Translations under genes and position numbers: made by a program | Shown here: one piece after another, positions 38,264 through 47,410 of the stretch | Layout: each line of letters begins with the position of its first letter | How positions within the stretch are numbered: the first letter of the stretch is position 1 | The notes under the pieces: generated by a model | The model's database searches: none | What the model saw: only the letters and a program-made list of their open reading frames with translations | What the model was told of the DNA's origin: nothing | Source: Thiohalocapsa sp. PB-PSB1 | GTDB taxonomy: Bacteria; Pseudomonadota; Gammaproteobacteria; Chromatiales; Chromatiaceae | Reading direction: 5' to 3' | Length of the DNA: 64,000 nt | Assembly (NCBI GenBank): GCA_016745215.1 | Contig: CP050890.1 | Location: 558,001-622,000, forward strand

Positions 38264-39004
38264 ATGACCAGCCTGGGCACCCTAAAAGAGACCGTCCGAC
38301 GTGAGCTGCCCGCATGGATGGAATCCGACCCGTCGTTCCGCGAGGCCATCCTCGGCATCACCGCCAAGCTCTATGCCCGCCGGGAAGAGACCAACGACCG
38401 GTTTCAGCAAACTCTTGACGAGATGCGCCGCGAGCGCGAGCGCCAAGACGCGCTGTGGCAAAAGAACGAAGAGCGCCTCGAGCGCGAGCGGCGCGAATCC
38501 CAACAGCGCTGGGAAGAACAGGACCGCAAGTGGGAAGCCAATCAAGCCGAGCTGAAGGCCCTGCACCAGGAAAGCCTGTCCCTCGGCAAACGCCTGGACC
38601 GCAGCATCGGTGCACTGGGAGCGCGTTGGGGACTGCGCTCGGAGAAGGCCTTCCGCGACGCCCTGGCGGCCATCCTCGAGAAGACCTTCGGCGTGCAGGT
38701 GCTCAAGGTCAACGAATTCGACGACGACGGCGAGGTGTTCGGCCGCCCGGACCAGATCGAGCTCGACGTCATCATCAAGAACGGCCTGCTGATCCTCTGC
38801 GAGCTGAAGTCATCCATCGAGAAGCCCGCGATGTACAGCTTCGAGCGCAAGGCCCGCTTCTACGAGCGGCGCCACCAACGCAAGGCCGACCGGCTCATCG
38901 CCATCTCCCCGATGATCGACTCCCGTGCCCTCGCAGTCGCCGAGCGCCTGGGCATCGAGACCTACGGCGAGCCCGAAGAGGTCCGCGACGAACTGAGCGA
39001 TTGA
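38264..39004 (+). CDS. DUF3782-type PD-(D/E)XK nuclease-like protein
   Basis: About 246 residues. Residues 1-35 begin MTSLGTLKETVRRELPAW; 40-115 form a charged coiled coil (RRERERQDALWQKNEERLERE); the C-terminal 130 residues are a restriction-like fold with the PD-(D/E)XK pattern in PDQIELDVIIKNGLLILCELKSS (D, then E-x-K). The family is common in bacteria and archaea in many paralogues and has no proven role. I prefer the ATG at 38264; the longer start at 38204 lies in a MITE end. No partner gene beside it. Confidence 0.8.
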   Translation: MTSLGTLKETVRRELPAWMESDPSFREAILGITAKLYARREETNDRFQQTLDEMRRERERQDALWQKNEERLERERRESQQRWEEQDRKWEANQAELKALHQESLSLGKRLDRSIGALGARWGLRSEKAFRDALAAILEKTFGVQVLKVNEFDDDGEVFGRPDQIELDVIIKNGLLILCELKSSIEKPAMYSFERKARFYERRHQRKADRLIAISPMIDSRALAVAERLGIETYGEPEEVRDELSD

Positions 39005-39269
39005 GCCCCTCGCATCGCGACACCGCCCTCAAGATCCTGGAATCCCTGCGGCGCTACTCTGTCGAAGGCACTTAGTCGGCGGTCACCTCTGCGGGACCCG
39101 CAAGAAGCGGACTCAGACAGGCTGCGCCGACCCGATTGCAGCGCCTAGCGACGCCCTGGCGGACGTCCCCGGGGCAGCCAACCCCCCAGCATGGTCAAAG
39201 CCGCTCCGAACCGGCAACACCCCAAATTCGCAAACGTCCACGTTCGCACTTCCAACTTTCAACTTCTCC

Positions 39270-40901
39270 CAGCAATTCCCGCCGAAAATAATTCTGCTTT
39301 AAAAACCGCGTGTTGGCGAGTCTTCGAAAATAGTTCTTCGTAAACTTTCGTCTCTGAATCGGTATACTGTCGCGCAGACTTGAAGTTGCGAGGCAGATAC
39401 TGATGAGTGCTCCGATTTCACGCAAACAACTCAGCGCCGCCGGGCTGCTGAACAAGGCGCGGCGGTTTTTTGCGAAGATTCCCGACCCGTGCGATGGCAA
39501 GATTACGCTGGTCGATTATCTGATGTCGGGACTGGCGTTGTTCGGGCTGAAGTATCCTTCGCTGCTGCAATTCGAGCACGACAGTCGGGAAGAGACCACG
39601 CGGGCGAATCTGCACGCGCTCTACGGGATCGAACGGGCACCAAGCGACACCCGCTTTCGCGAACGTCCCAAGCGACACCCGCTTTCGCGAACGTCTCGAT
39701 GCATTCGATCCGAGCCAGTTGCTCCCGCTGTACAAGGCGCTGTTTGCAGACCTGCAGCGCGGCAAGGGGCTGGAGGGGTTTGAATACCTTGATGGCCATT
39801 ACCTGCTCTCACTCGACGGCACCGGGTATTTCTCCTCGACCAAGGTGCATTGCCCGCAGTGCGGGGAGAAGCACCACCGCAACGGCACCACGACCTACTA
39901 TCACCAGATGCTCGGGGCGGTGCTGGTACACCCCGATCACAGCGAGGTGTTCCCGCTGGCGCCCGAGCCGATCCTCAAGCAAGACGGCGCGCGCAAGAAT
40001 GACTGCGAGCGCAACGCCGCCAAGCGCCTGCTGGCGGATCTGCGCCGCGCGCATCCGCATCTGAAGCTGATCGTCGTCGAAGACGCCCTCGCCTCCAATG
40101 CCCCGCACATCCGCCAGTTGCAGGAACTGAATCTGCGCTTCATCCTCGGCGCCAAGCCGAGCGATCACACCCACTTGTTCGCTTGGGTGGCGGCCACGCC
40201 CGAGACGCGCGAGGTCGAGTTCACCGACGCCAAGGGGGTACGTCACCGTTTCCGCTATCTCAACGGCGCACCGCTGAACGAGTCCAACTTCGACCTCGAG
40301 GTCAATTTCCTCGAGTACTGGGAACACACCCCGGACGGCAAGGTCACCCACTTCTCCTGGGTCACCGATTTCACCATTGATGACAGCAACCTCATGACGC
40401 TGATGCGAGGAGCCCGCGCACGCTGGAAAGTCGAAAACGAAACCTTCAACACCCTCGAGAACCAAGGCTATCACTTCGAGCACAACTTCGGTCACGGCAA
40501 CAACAACCTCAGCACCGTGCTCATGCATCTGATGATGCTGGCGTTTCTGATCGATCAGATCCAACAGCGCGGCTGCCGGCTGTTCCAGGCCGCCTTAACG
40601 GCGGCGCAGAGCAAGACGCGCTTGTGGCGCAAACTGCGTGCGCGCTTCGATCTCTGCCTGATTCCCGATTGGGACACGCTCTATCGCTCCATTATCCAGC
40701 CGCCACTGCTGCCCTTGCCGCCTGACACCTCCTAGTCGACGGCCGTGAACGAATGTGCTTGAAGAACGTCTTGAGGGTAACCAAACAGCCAGCCAGAACA
40801 ACAGCGTCGTCTCGTGGCGAAGCCTGTGTTCGCCTGTGCGGTTTCCACACGCGCTCGCGCCGCGCTCGGGCGATCCCGCTCGTACACAGCGGGAATTGCT
40901 G
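39270..40901 (+). mobile_element. IS4-like insertion sequence, copy B (1632 bp)
   Basis: Inverted repeats CAGCAATTCCCG at both ends and a 9-bp direct repeat AACTTCTCC (39261-39269 and 40902-40910). It is 29 bp longer than copy A, almost all of it due to a 28-bp tandem duplication in the transposase gene. Confidence 0.92.
39403..40735 (+). pseudogene. IS4-like transposase, copy B, frameshifted
   Basis: Over 95% identical by eye to the intact copy at 22807-24111, but a 28-bp direct duplication (unit beginning AAGCGACACCCGCTTTCGCG, at about 39639-39694) throws it out of frame after residue 85. The remaining 338-residue frame (from 39719) retains the catalytic residues. Loss of 28 bp by slippage would restore the gene. 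It could be moved in trans by copy A. Confidence 0.9.
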
Positions 40902-41169
40902 AACTTCTCCTCCTCCCCTTGACGAACGCGGTGAAACTGCGCTTCAATTCCCGGATGTGTCGTTCAACCTTGGAACGCACCCGGCACGATCACAACAACA
41001 GACAAGACGCTTCCCCTGCCAATGCCCTCCAATGACCGGGTAGGGTGGTAGCGTGCCGGCGTGAATCTCCGGCACTCCGGCCTCAGCGGGCAACCCACAT
41101 GCCCGGGCGGGCGCGCAGCCGCTGACCCCAGACGCACCCCATGACAAGCACCACGGGCGCCATCGGCCG

Positions 41170-41547
41170 ATGCCGTCAAGCCCGCACCGCGCGTTGAACG
41201 ACGAACTCCACTACCGCGTCCTCAAGCACCTGCAAGCCAACCCCAAGGCCAGTCAGCGCGAGCTCGCCCACGCGCTCGGCATCAGCCTCGGGCGGACCAA
41301 CTACTGCGTACGCGCCTTCATCGAGCGCGGCTGGGTCAGAGCGCAGAGCTTCCGCCGCAGCAACAACAAACGCGCCTACGCCTACCTGCTCACGCCCGAA
41401 GGCATCGAGCAGAAGGCACGCCTCCTGGCGCGCTTTATCACACGCAAGGAGGCAAAGTACGACGCGTTGCAAGTTGAGCTCGAGCAGCTCACAGCCGAGG
41501 CCGAAGCGGAAGGGTTGATCCTGCAATCGAAAGCAAGAGGACGTTAG
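41170..41547 (+). CDS. MarR-family EPS-associated regulator
   Basis: 125 residues. A winged helix-turn-helix (LKHLQANPKASQRELAHALGISLGRTNYCVRAFIERGWV, here residues 18-57) followed by wing residues (NNKRAYAYLLTPEGIEQK) and a C-terminal coiled coil (EAKYDALQVELEQL). This matches the small MarR-type regulators that often open exopolysaccharide loci in Gammaproteobacteria. Its position directly before methyltransferase, flippase, polymerase and glycosyltransferase genes fits. It probably controls the EPS operon; no operator site is evident. Confidence 0.82.
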   Translation: MPSSPHRALNDELHYRVLKHLQANPKASQRELAHALGISLGRTNYCVRAFIERGWVRAQSFRRSNNKRAYAYLLTPEGIEQKARLLARFITRKEAKYDALQVELEQLTAEAEAEGLILQSKARGR

Positions 41548-41562
41548 GCGCTTGCCGGAAAC

Positions 41563-41694
41563 GGCCTTGATCATCGTTCCGGTCACGGGTCACGGGATTC
41601 CGCGTAGTCGGGGCGTCCAGCCCCGAATCACCCGGGCCAAGATGGCCCGGCTATGCATTCGGTCGCACATTTGGCCGGAACGATGATCAAGGCC
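41563..41694. mobile_element. 132-bp MITE
   Basis: Ends GGCCTTGATCATCGTTCCGG (41563) and its exact complement (to 41694). The interior contains two smaller palindromes (CGGGGCGTCCAGCCCCG and CCGGGCCAAGATGGCCCGG). I see no target duplication. Located right after the EPS regulator. Confidence 0.85.
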
Positions 41695-41700
41695 CAATCC

Positions 41701-41857
41701 TGCAAGGCCACGGTAGGTCGGGTTAGCAAAGCGTAATCCGACCATCAACCAGCGGGACCTCGACAGACAAAGCCAATACCGCGGACGTCCGTGGGTGCGG
41801 CTTCAGCCGCATCCGTGTCGCCGTTTGATGCGACTAAAGTCGCAACTACAGCACCGT
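41701..41857 (+). repeat. Direct repeat left of the DUF2887 gene
   Basis: About 155 bp matching 42819-42976 in the same orientation: AGGTCGGGTTAGCAAAGCG, CAGACAAAGCCAATACC, then palindromic GTGCGGCTTCAGCCGCA and TGCGACTAAAGTCGCA words. The pair brackets the DUF2887 gene. Confidence 0.85.
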
Positions 41858-41914
41858 CGTTGGCGACGGAGGGTGAACAAGCGAAGCGCAGTCCACCCGC
41901 CGCCCGTCCGCCTG

Positions 41915-42808
41915 ATGAAGACCGACCACCCCATCTACCTCTTCCTCTCCGCCGGCGCGGAGGCATTCCGGGTGCTCACCGGCGGGCAAGAGTTCAACGG
42001 CGACTACCGCTTCTGCTCGCTCACGCTCAAAGCCCTGGAACGGCGGATCGACGGCCTCCTGGAGCCGGACGGGCACGACGGACCGGCCTACATCATCGAA
42101 TTTCAAGGCCAGCATGCGGACAAGGCATGGTACAACCTGCTCACCAAGATCGGGCTCTACGGCGAGGAGCATCCCCAGCGCAATGTCATCGGCGTCGGGG
42201 TCTTTCTTCGCGAGCAGGATATCCCCAGCGTTCCGACCTTGGTCCAACGAGCCCGCGGCCCCCTTCTCAGCATCGCGCCGCGCGACGTACTGCCGGACTG
42301 GCTGGCGCGCGAGCCGGACAACCCGTACGTGGCAGTATTCGCGCCTCTGCTGATCGAAGACGACGAGCAACTGCGCGACCAAGCGCCGGCCCTCTGGCGC
42401 ACCGTGCAAACGGCACCGCTGGTCGACGACGTGCGCGACATCCTCGCGCAGGTGCTCGAATACTGGTTTTTCGACCGATTTCGCGGCCTCACCGCGAAGG
42501 AGATCTGGGCAATGCGCAACCCGGTCACCCCTATCCAGGAGACGAAGGCGTATCAATCGATCTTTGCCGAAGGCAAAGCTGAAGACGAAGCCGAAGGTGA
42601 GGCCGAAGGCGAAGCCAAGGACAAGGCCGCCAGTCTCAAGCGCCTGCTCAGCCGTCGCTTCGGCACACCACACGCATGGGCAGCGCAGCGGATCGACTCA
42701 GCCTCCATCGAACAACTCGACACCTGGCTCGATGGCGTCTTCGATACCCAAAGCCTCGATGCCCTGATCGGCACCGAGCCCGACACGCACAACCGCGACC
42801 GACCCTGA
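41915..42808 (+). CDS. DUF2887 / Rpn-type nuclease-like protein
   Basis: About 297 residues. Start at MKTDHPIYLFLSAGAEAFRVL, the usual beginning of the family; the frame upstream runs into the flanking repeat. The PD-(D/E)XK core shows DGLLEP (D), AYIIEFQGQHADKAW (E-x-Q) and a following helix. Residues 205-225 form an acidic Gly/Ala/Glu/Asp/Lys repeat (EAEGEAEGEAKDKA), then a DUF4351-like tail (LKRLLSRRFG ... LDTWLDGVFDTQSLDALI). Rpn relatives have been linked to RecA-independent recombination. Bracketing by 155-bp direct repeats suggests a cassette that inserted into the EPS locus. Confidence 0.8.
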   Translation: MKTDHPIYLFLSAGAEAFRVLTGGQEFNGDYRFCSLTLKALERRIDGLLEPDGHDGPAYIIEFQGQHADKAWYNLLTKIGLYGEEHPQRNVIGVGVFLREQDIPSVPTLVQRARGPLLSIAPRDVLPDWLAREPDNPYVAVFAPLLIEDDEQLRDQAPALWRTVQTAPLVDDVRDILAQVLEYWFFDRFRGLTAKEIWAMRNPVTPIQETKAYQSIFAEGKAEDEAEGEAEGEAKDKAASLKRLLSRRFGTPHAWAAQRIDSASIEQLDTWLDGVFDTQSLDALIGTEPDTHNRDRP

Positions 42809-42818
42809 GCCCAATTCT

Positions 42819-42976
42819 CCAAGGCCGCCGCAGGTCGGGTTAGCAAGGCGCAACCCGACCAACAACCAGCGAGCCCTCGGCAGACAAAGCCAATACCCCG
42901 GATGTCCGTAGGTGCGGCTTCAGCCGCATCCGTTTCGCCGTTTCATGCAACTAAAGTCGCACCCACACCACTCTCG
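42819..42976 (+). repeat. Direct repeat right of the DUF2887 gene
   Basis: Partner of 41701-41857, about 85% identical, with the same order of the AGGTCGGGTTAGCAA word, CAGACAAAGCCAATACC and the two palindromes. Confidence 0.85.
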
Positions 42977-43442
42977 CGGGCGCGGCAGTCCTTTCCCAAG
43001 AAATTTTGAACAAATCGTACGTGACCTCAAAATGCACACCTCACCAGGCTTGGCTGCACGAACAACTCGCGCAGGACAAGGGCGGTGAAAAGCACGCGGC
43101 GCCCGAGCTTGGTGAGGTAATACTTGCCCTCTCCAAGCCGCGGTTTGTCTACGAGATCGAGCCGCGGGAACGCATGAACACACATTCATGCGCTGGTCGT
43201 TCGGGATCACCATCGGCGTCGGCGTGAGCGTGGTGAGTGTGCTAGAGTGCTTCCCTCAGCGGTGGTCGGAAGTGCAGCCGTGGCGATCGATATGGCAGGC
43301 TGACACCGAATTGGCATTGATCGCGAGCGATCGACTTGAACGATCAGTGCATTTGGTAAACTGTCACCGTAATATAAGCGTACGACATTGACCGCCCGTA
43401 TAGTCTCGAGCAAGGTTAGCCAAAAGAATTAGGAGCAACAGC
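42977..43442. other. Gap with a decayed fragment
   Basis: Apart from a short minus-strand relic at 43018-43170 nothing is recognisable. The EPS methyltransferase promoter should lie near its right end, where composition turns AT-rich. Confidence 0.5.
43018..43170 (-). pseudogene. C-terminal remnant of an unknown protein
   Basis: The minus strand reads LDLVDKPRLGEGKYYLTKLG then RRVLFTALVLRELFVQPSL, ending at a stop. The YYLTKLGRR block resembles the wing of a winged-helix tail found at the end of some transposon-type proteins. No upstream part is readable. Confidence 0.3.
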
Positions 43443-44327
43443 ATGTCAAAACCAAAATATTTTGACTACACGAAGAATCAGCCAATCAATATAGAACAAG
43501 ATGGTTGTGATTTAGCTGAGTGGGGTCGACTATACGAAGACTTTCGATTTGCCCGACATCCCAAAGGCTTTAACATTTTCTTGCCTCCAGATAAACTTGA
43601 TGCAAGCGATGAATATTCGGAATCCGACCCGTATACATTAGAAAGTGACATAGAAAGTGATTTTCATAGACGGAGGGTAGAACTTACACTCGATCTTGTA
43701 ACTGAGGCAGTTTCTTCGATAAAGGATTCGCCACAGATTCTCGATTTAGGGTGTGGACAAGGTCACATTACCGAAAGAATCCGCCAAGCAGTGAATGCTG
43801 CCCAGATATCTGGTCTTGATTACTCTGTTTCCGCAGTTGAATATGCCCATAAGAATTTTCCTCAAATCGATTTCGCGGTTGGTGACGCATATGATAGCCC
43901 GTATGCAAGGCAGTTTTTTGACGTAGTCGTCTGCAATAATCTTTGGGAGCACGTTCCTGATCCACTATTTCTTCTAAATAGGGTTAAACAAGTCATCAAA
44001 CCTGGTGGCTATTTAATTGTGTCGACTCCAAGCCGGTACCGACTGGGTAATATGGTGAACGTAATTATGGGGAAGCCTGTAAAATTCCTGTCAAAGTTTC
44101 ACGTTACTGAATATACGGTAGGCCAAGTTGAGGAACAGCTTACCTATGGAGGCTTTAAAGTAAAAAGAATAATAAGCAGGCCAATCTCGGCGAGGAGCAT
44201 TAAGGGGAAGGTTGCGAAATGGGTATTATCACAATTGATTTCTATGGTCGGGTCTCACCACCAAATAGAAGCAACTGTATTCTACCTCGCGCAGGAATCG
44301 ACCAGAACTGCCGAACCAAGCTCTTAA
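43443..44327 (+). CDS. Class I SAM-dependent methyltransferase
   Basis: 294 residues. ILDLGCGQGHIT is the SAM-binding glycine loop; ISGLDYSVSAVEYA the acidic strand 2; FAVGDAYDSPY and FDVVVCNNLWEHVPDP later motifs; KPGGYLIVSTPS strand 5. Probably modifies a sugar or lipid-linked intermediate of the polysaccharide. ATG at 43443 has a strong AGGAGCAACAGC Shine-Dalgarno. GC is clearly lower than the flanks, common for EPS genes acquired by transfer. Confidence 0.85.
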   Translation: MSKPKYFDYTKNQPINIEQDGCDLAEWGRLYEDFRFARHPKGFNIFLPPDKLDASDEYSESDPYTLESDIESDFHRRRVELTLDLVTEAVSSIKDSPQILDLGCGQGHITERIRQAVNAAQISGLDYSVSAVEYAHKNFPQIDFAVGDAYDSPYARQFFDVVVCNNLWEHVPDPLFLLNRVKQVIKPGGYLIVSTPSRYRLGNMVNVIMGKPVKFLSKFHVTEYTVGQVEEQLTYGGFKVKRIISRPISARSIKGKVAKWVLSQLISMVGSHHQIEATVFYLAQESTRTAEPSS

Positions 44328-44706
44328 TTAGAGTGAAAGCCTGCGGTATTCGGTGTTTCTGGTCCTGTTAGTAATCTTCTAGTTGTGCGTCCGGACCGAG
44401 CTTCGTACCGGTGAGGTTAACTCCTTCCGCGCGGCAGAGTTCGACCGCGTCGCAAAACGCGACTTTAGACCCAAAAGCCATCGCCCATCAGCGTTGGGCT
44501 TGCCTTCTTCCATGGCATTACAACTATCCTACATTTCAAAGAGTTGAGCGTCGACATGCCCATCAGGTTGAAGCCAAAACGACGAAAGTTCACTTACGAA
44601 TTTTTTCCAATAGATTTCTCCTGGCCTTCGCAAGCTGTGGCGGCCTCCTCCGCTTGAATTTCTCGCTTCCACTTAGCCCGAGAAACTTCGTCCGCCGAGT
44701 AGAAAA
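44328..44706. other. Gap in the EPS locus without supported gene
   Basis: A 101-codon ORF (44411-44716) shows no domain. Possible short relics of IS sequence, but nothing I can name. Confidence 0.4.
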
Positions 44707-46132
44707 GTGGCACTGACGCTTACATCATTTGCGAAAGCTCTGCTGCCGTCATTTGTCTATCAGCGTTTAGTTGCTTCTGATATTGGAAAGCGGCTAGCCC
44801 GTGGCTCTTTTTGGTCTCTAATCAATGCGCTGTCGATCAAGTCGTTAGCCCTCATCCAGGCAATAATACTGGCGCGGATTTTGGGCGTCACTGGTTTCGG
44901 TGAGTGGGGCGTTCTTCTCAGCACTAGCGCGACGGTTTCAATGTTCGCTTCTTTCGGTCTTGGCCCCACAATCACTACACACGTGGCGCGGCTAAAAGAT
45001 ACAGAGAAGAAGCGTCTCGGTCGATTGTTGGGATTATTACAATCGGCGGCTTTTGTCCTTGGGTTGGCGGCCGGATGTAGCTTAGTCTTGGCCGCAAAGC
45101 CGATAGCGGAGAAGTTGCTTGACGCACCACAGTTAGCAGCGCCGTTGGTGGTGATTGGCATCATAGTTTTCTTGACGCCCGTATCCGGAGTAAGTACTCC
45201 AATAGAATAGATTGTATTAATAAGAATGATTTAAAATGATAATATCAATAAATCAAGTCAATAGTATCAAATTGAGAACTAATTCTTTCTTTTAATCGGT
45301 CCCTATTTTTCTGTTTCGATATAGCAAAATAGGGTAAAATGCAGTTTCCTTGAAAAACAAAAGTTCACTTCAGCACAATAGAAATCCGAATCAATCCGAT
45401 GGAATACGCAAACATCGAGAATCGCACATTGTCTCAAAACGATATCGATCAACTCACCAACATGATGAAAAGCGAAGCGCTTCCTCATGTGCGCAATCGC
45501 GCCCATGCGATTCTGCTTCTGTTCGAAGATCGCAAAAGGTTCGATGAAGTTGCAAAGATTTTAAGAGTACATACGAATACGGTTCGCAACTGGGCCGAGC
45601 GTTGGGTCGCCGAAGGAATCGACGGGCTATACGATCTCGAAGGACGCGGAGCCAAACCGCTCTTTTCCCGGGAAGAAGAAAACATCATATTGGAATGCCT
45701 CGAAAAGGAACCGCGTTCGCTACGCAAATTGGCCGAAGAGGTGGAAAAACGAACCGGTAAGAAGGCGCATGTCGAAACATTGCGAAAGATTCTGAAGAAA
45801 CACGGTAAAGTATGGAAAAGACAAAGAAAAATACCGAAAGGGAAGCCCGATGAAGAGGAGCGCGAGCGGACGAAATCGGACCTGGAGGAGTTACGGAGCA
45901 TGGCTTGCGAAGGCGAGTTCGACTTGTATTACTTCGACGAGTCCGGATTGAGCTTGGATCCGTATGTGCCATACGCTTGGCAAGATATCGGAAGAGACGG
46001 CACCTTGGGTATTCCCGCCTCCCGTTCGAAACGGATCAACATCTTGGGTTTCATGAATTCTACGGGTGATAAACTCGCAGCTTTCGAACAGGAAGGATCT
46101 GTGAATAGCGATGTCGTGATCGACATCATGGA

Positions 46133-47410
46133 CAGGGCAAACGCATCTAAAAATATTTAGAAAACAATGTGTTATGATGGCGAAAATTGAAGATCATATG
46201 ATTTAATAGAGGGTTATTAAAATGGGAATGATCAGACCTATAAATGAAGAGGAAAAAGATACGACAATCGCCGGTCATTTTTCCGATCTGAACGACCCCC
46301 GTATCGACAGGACAAAAAGGCATAAGCTGGCTGATATCATAACGATAGCGATTTGTTCGACGTTATGTATGGGAGAGAGCTGGGATGCGATGGAGGAGTT
46401 TGGTCAAACCCATGAACAGTGGTTACGGAAGTTTTTGGAATTGCCCAATGGGATTCCCTCGCATGACACGTTCAATCGTGTATTTGCCCGTATTGACCCC
46501 GATCAATTCCGAACCTGTTTCATCTCCTGGGTGAAGTCGATAGAGCCGAAGTTTGATGGGGATATTATACCGATCGATGGGAAAACGGTGCGCAGATCGC
46601 ATGATAGAGCTAATGGAAATAAGGCAATTCACATGGTGAGTGCGTGGGCTTGTCACTCATCGCTCGTATTGGGTCAACTCAAGACCGAAGAAAAATCAAA
46701 TGAAATTACAGCGATACCGAAATTGTTGGATTTACTGGAGATCAAAGGCTGTGTAGTCAGTATCGACGCGATGGGATGCCAAAAGAAGATTGCGGAGAAA
46801 ATTGTTGAAAAACAAGCAGATTGGGTATTTTCATTGAAAGGCAACCAGAGCACTTTTCATCAAGATGTCATCGCTTGGTTCGAATCGGTCGATCTCGACC
46901 AATGCTGCCGGGATGCGAGTGTTTTTCTTGAAACGAAAGAGAAAAACCATGGTCGCCTGGAGACGCGTCGGTATTATTATTTCACTGATCATTCCTTAGG
47001 GCATTACGCCGAACAATGGAAAGGTTTCCGGGGTATCGGGATGGTAGAGTCGATTCGAGATGATGGAAAAAAAGTAACCACGGACCGGCGCTATTTCATT
47101 GCCAGCCTGTCAGGCGATGTTAAACGATTTGCCCAAGCGGTTCGCTCTCATTGGGGAATTGAGAATTCACTGCATTGGGTTCTGGATGTGTCCTTTTCCG
47201 AAGATGCCAATCGAACGCGAAAAGGTCATGCACCTGAAAACTATTCCATCCTACGGCACATTGCACTCAATATTCTCAGGAAAGATACGACCTCAAAGAA
47301 AAGCATTAAATTAAAGCGACTCCGTGCCGGCTGGGATACAGATTATCTTGAGCAGTTACTAGATGTCCTACAGGCGGCCTAAAATGGGAAATTTAGATGC
47401 GTTTGCCCTG
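46133..47410 (+). mobile_element. ISAs1-family insertion sequence, copy 1 (1278 bp)
   Basis: Perfect terminal repeats CAGGGCAAACGCATCTAAA (46133) and the complement ending at 47410. A 10-bp target duplication ACATCATGGA (46123-46132, 47411-47420). It is the innermost of a three-level nest (flippase, IS630, ISAs1). Confidence 0.95.
46222..47382 (+). CDS. ISAs1-family transposase, copy 1
   Basis: 386 residues, complete. The DDE_Tnp_1-associated N-terminal block (HFSDLNDPRIDRTKRHKLAD) is followed by IPIDGKTVRRSHD (D), VVSIDAMGCQKKIA (D) and HWGIENSLHWVLDVSFSED (E), the H-x-I/V-E-N-x-L-H-W signature of ISAs1. ATG follows AATAGAGGGTTATTAAA. Nearly identical to the copy at 56699, so it transposed recently. 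Confidence 0.95.
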   Translation: MGMIRPINEEEKDTTIAGHFSDLNDPRIDRTKRHKLADIITIAICSTLCMGESWDAMEEFGQTHEQWLRKFLELPNGIPSHDTFNRVFARIDPDQFRTCFISWVKSIEPKFDGDIIPIDGKTVRRSHDRANGNKAIHMVSAWACHSSLVLGQLKTEEKSNEITAIPKLLDLLEIKGCVVSIDAMGCQKKIAEKIVEKQADWVFSLKGNQSTFHQDVIAWFESVDLDQCCRDASVFLETKEKNHGRLETRRYYYFTDHSLGHYAEQWKGFRGIGMVESIRDDGKKVTTDRRYFIASLSGDVKRFAQAVRSHWGIENSLHWVLDVSFSEDANRTRKGHAPENYSILRHIALNILRKDTTSKKSIKLKRLRAGWDTDYLEQLLDVLQAA

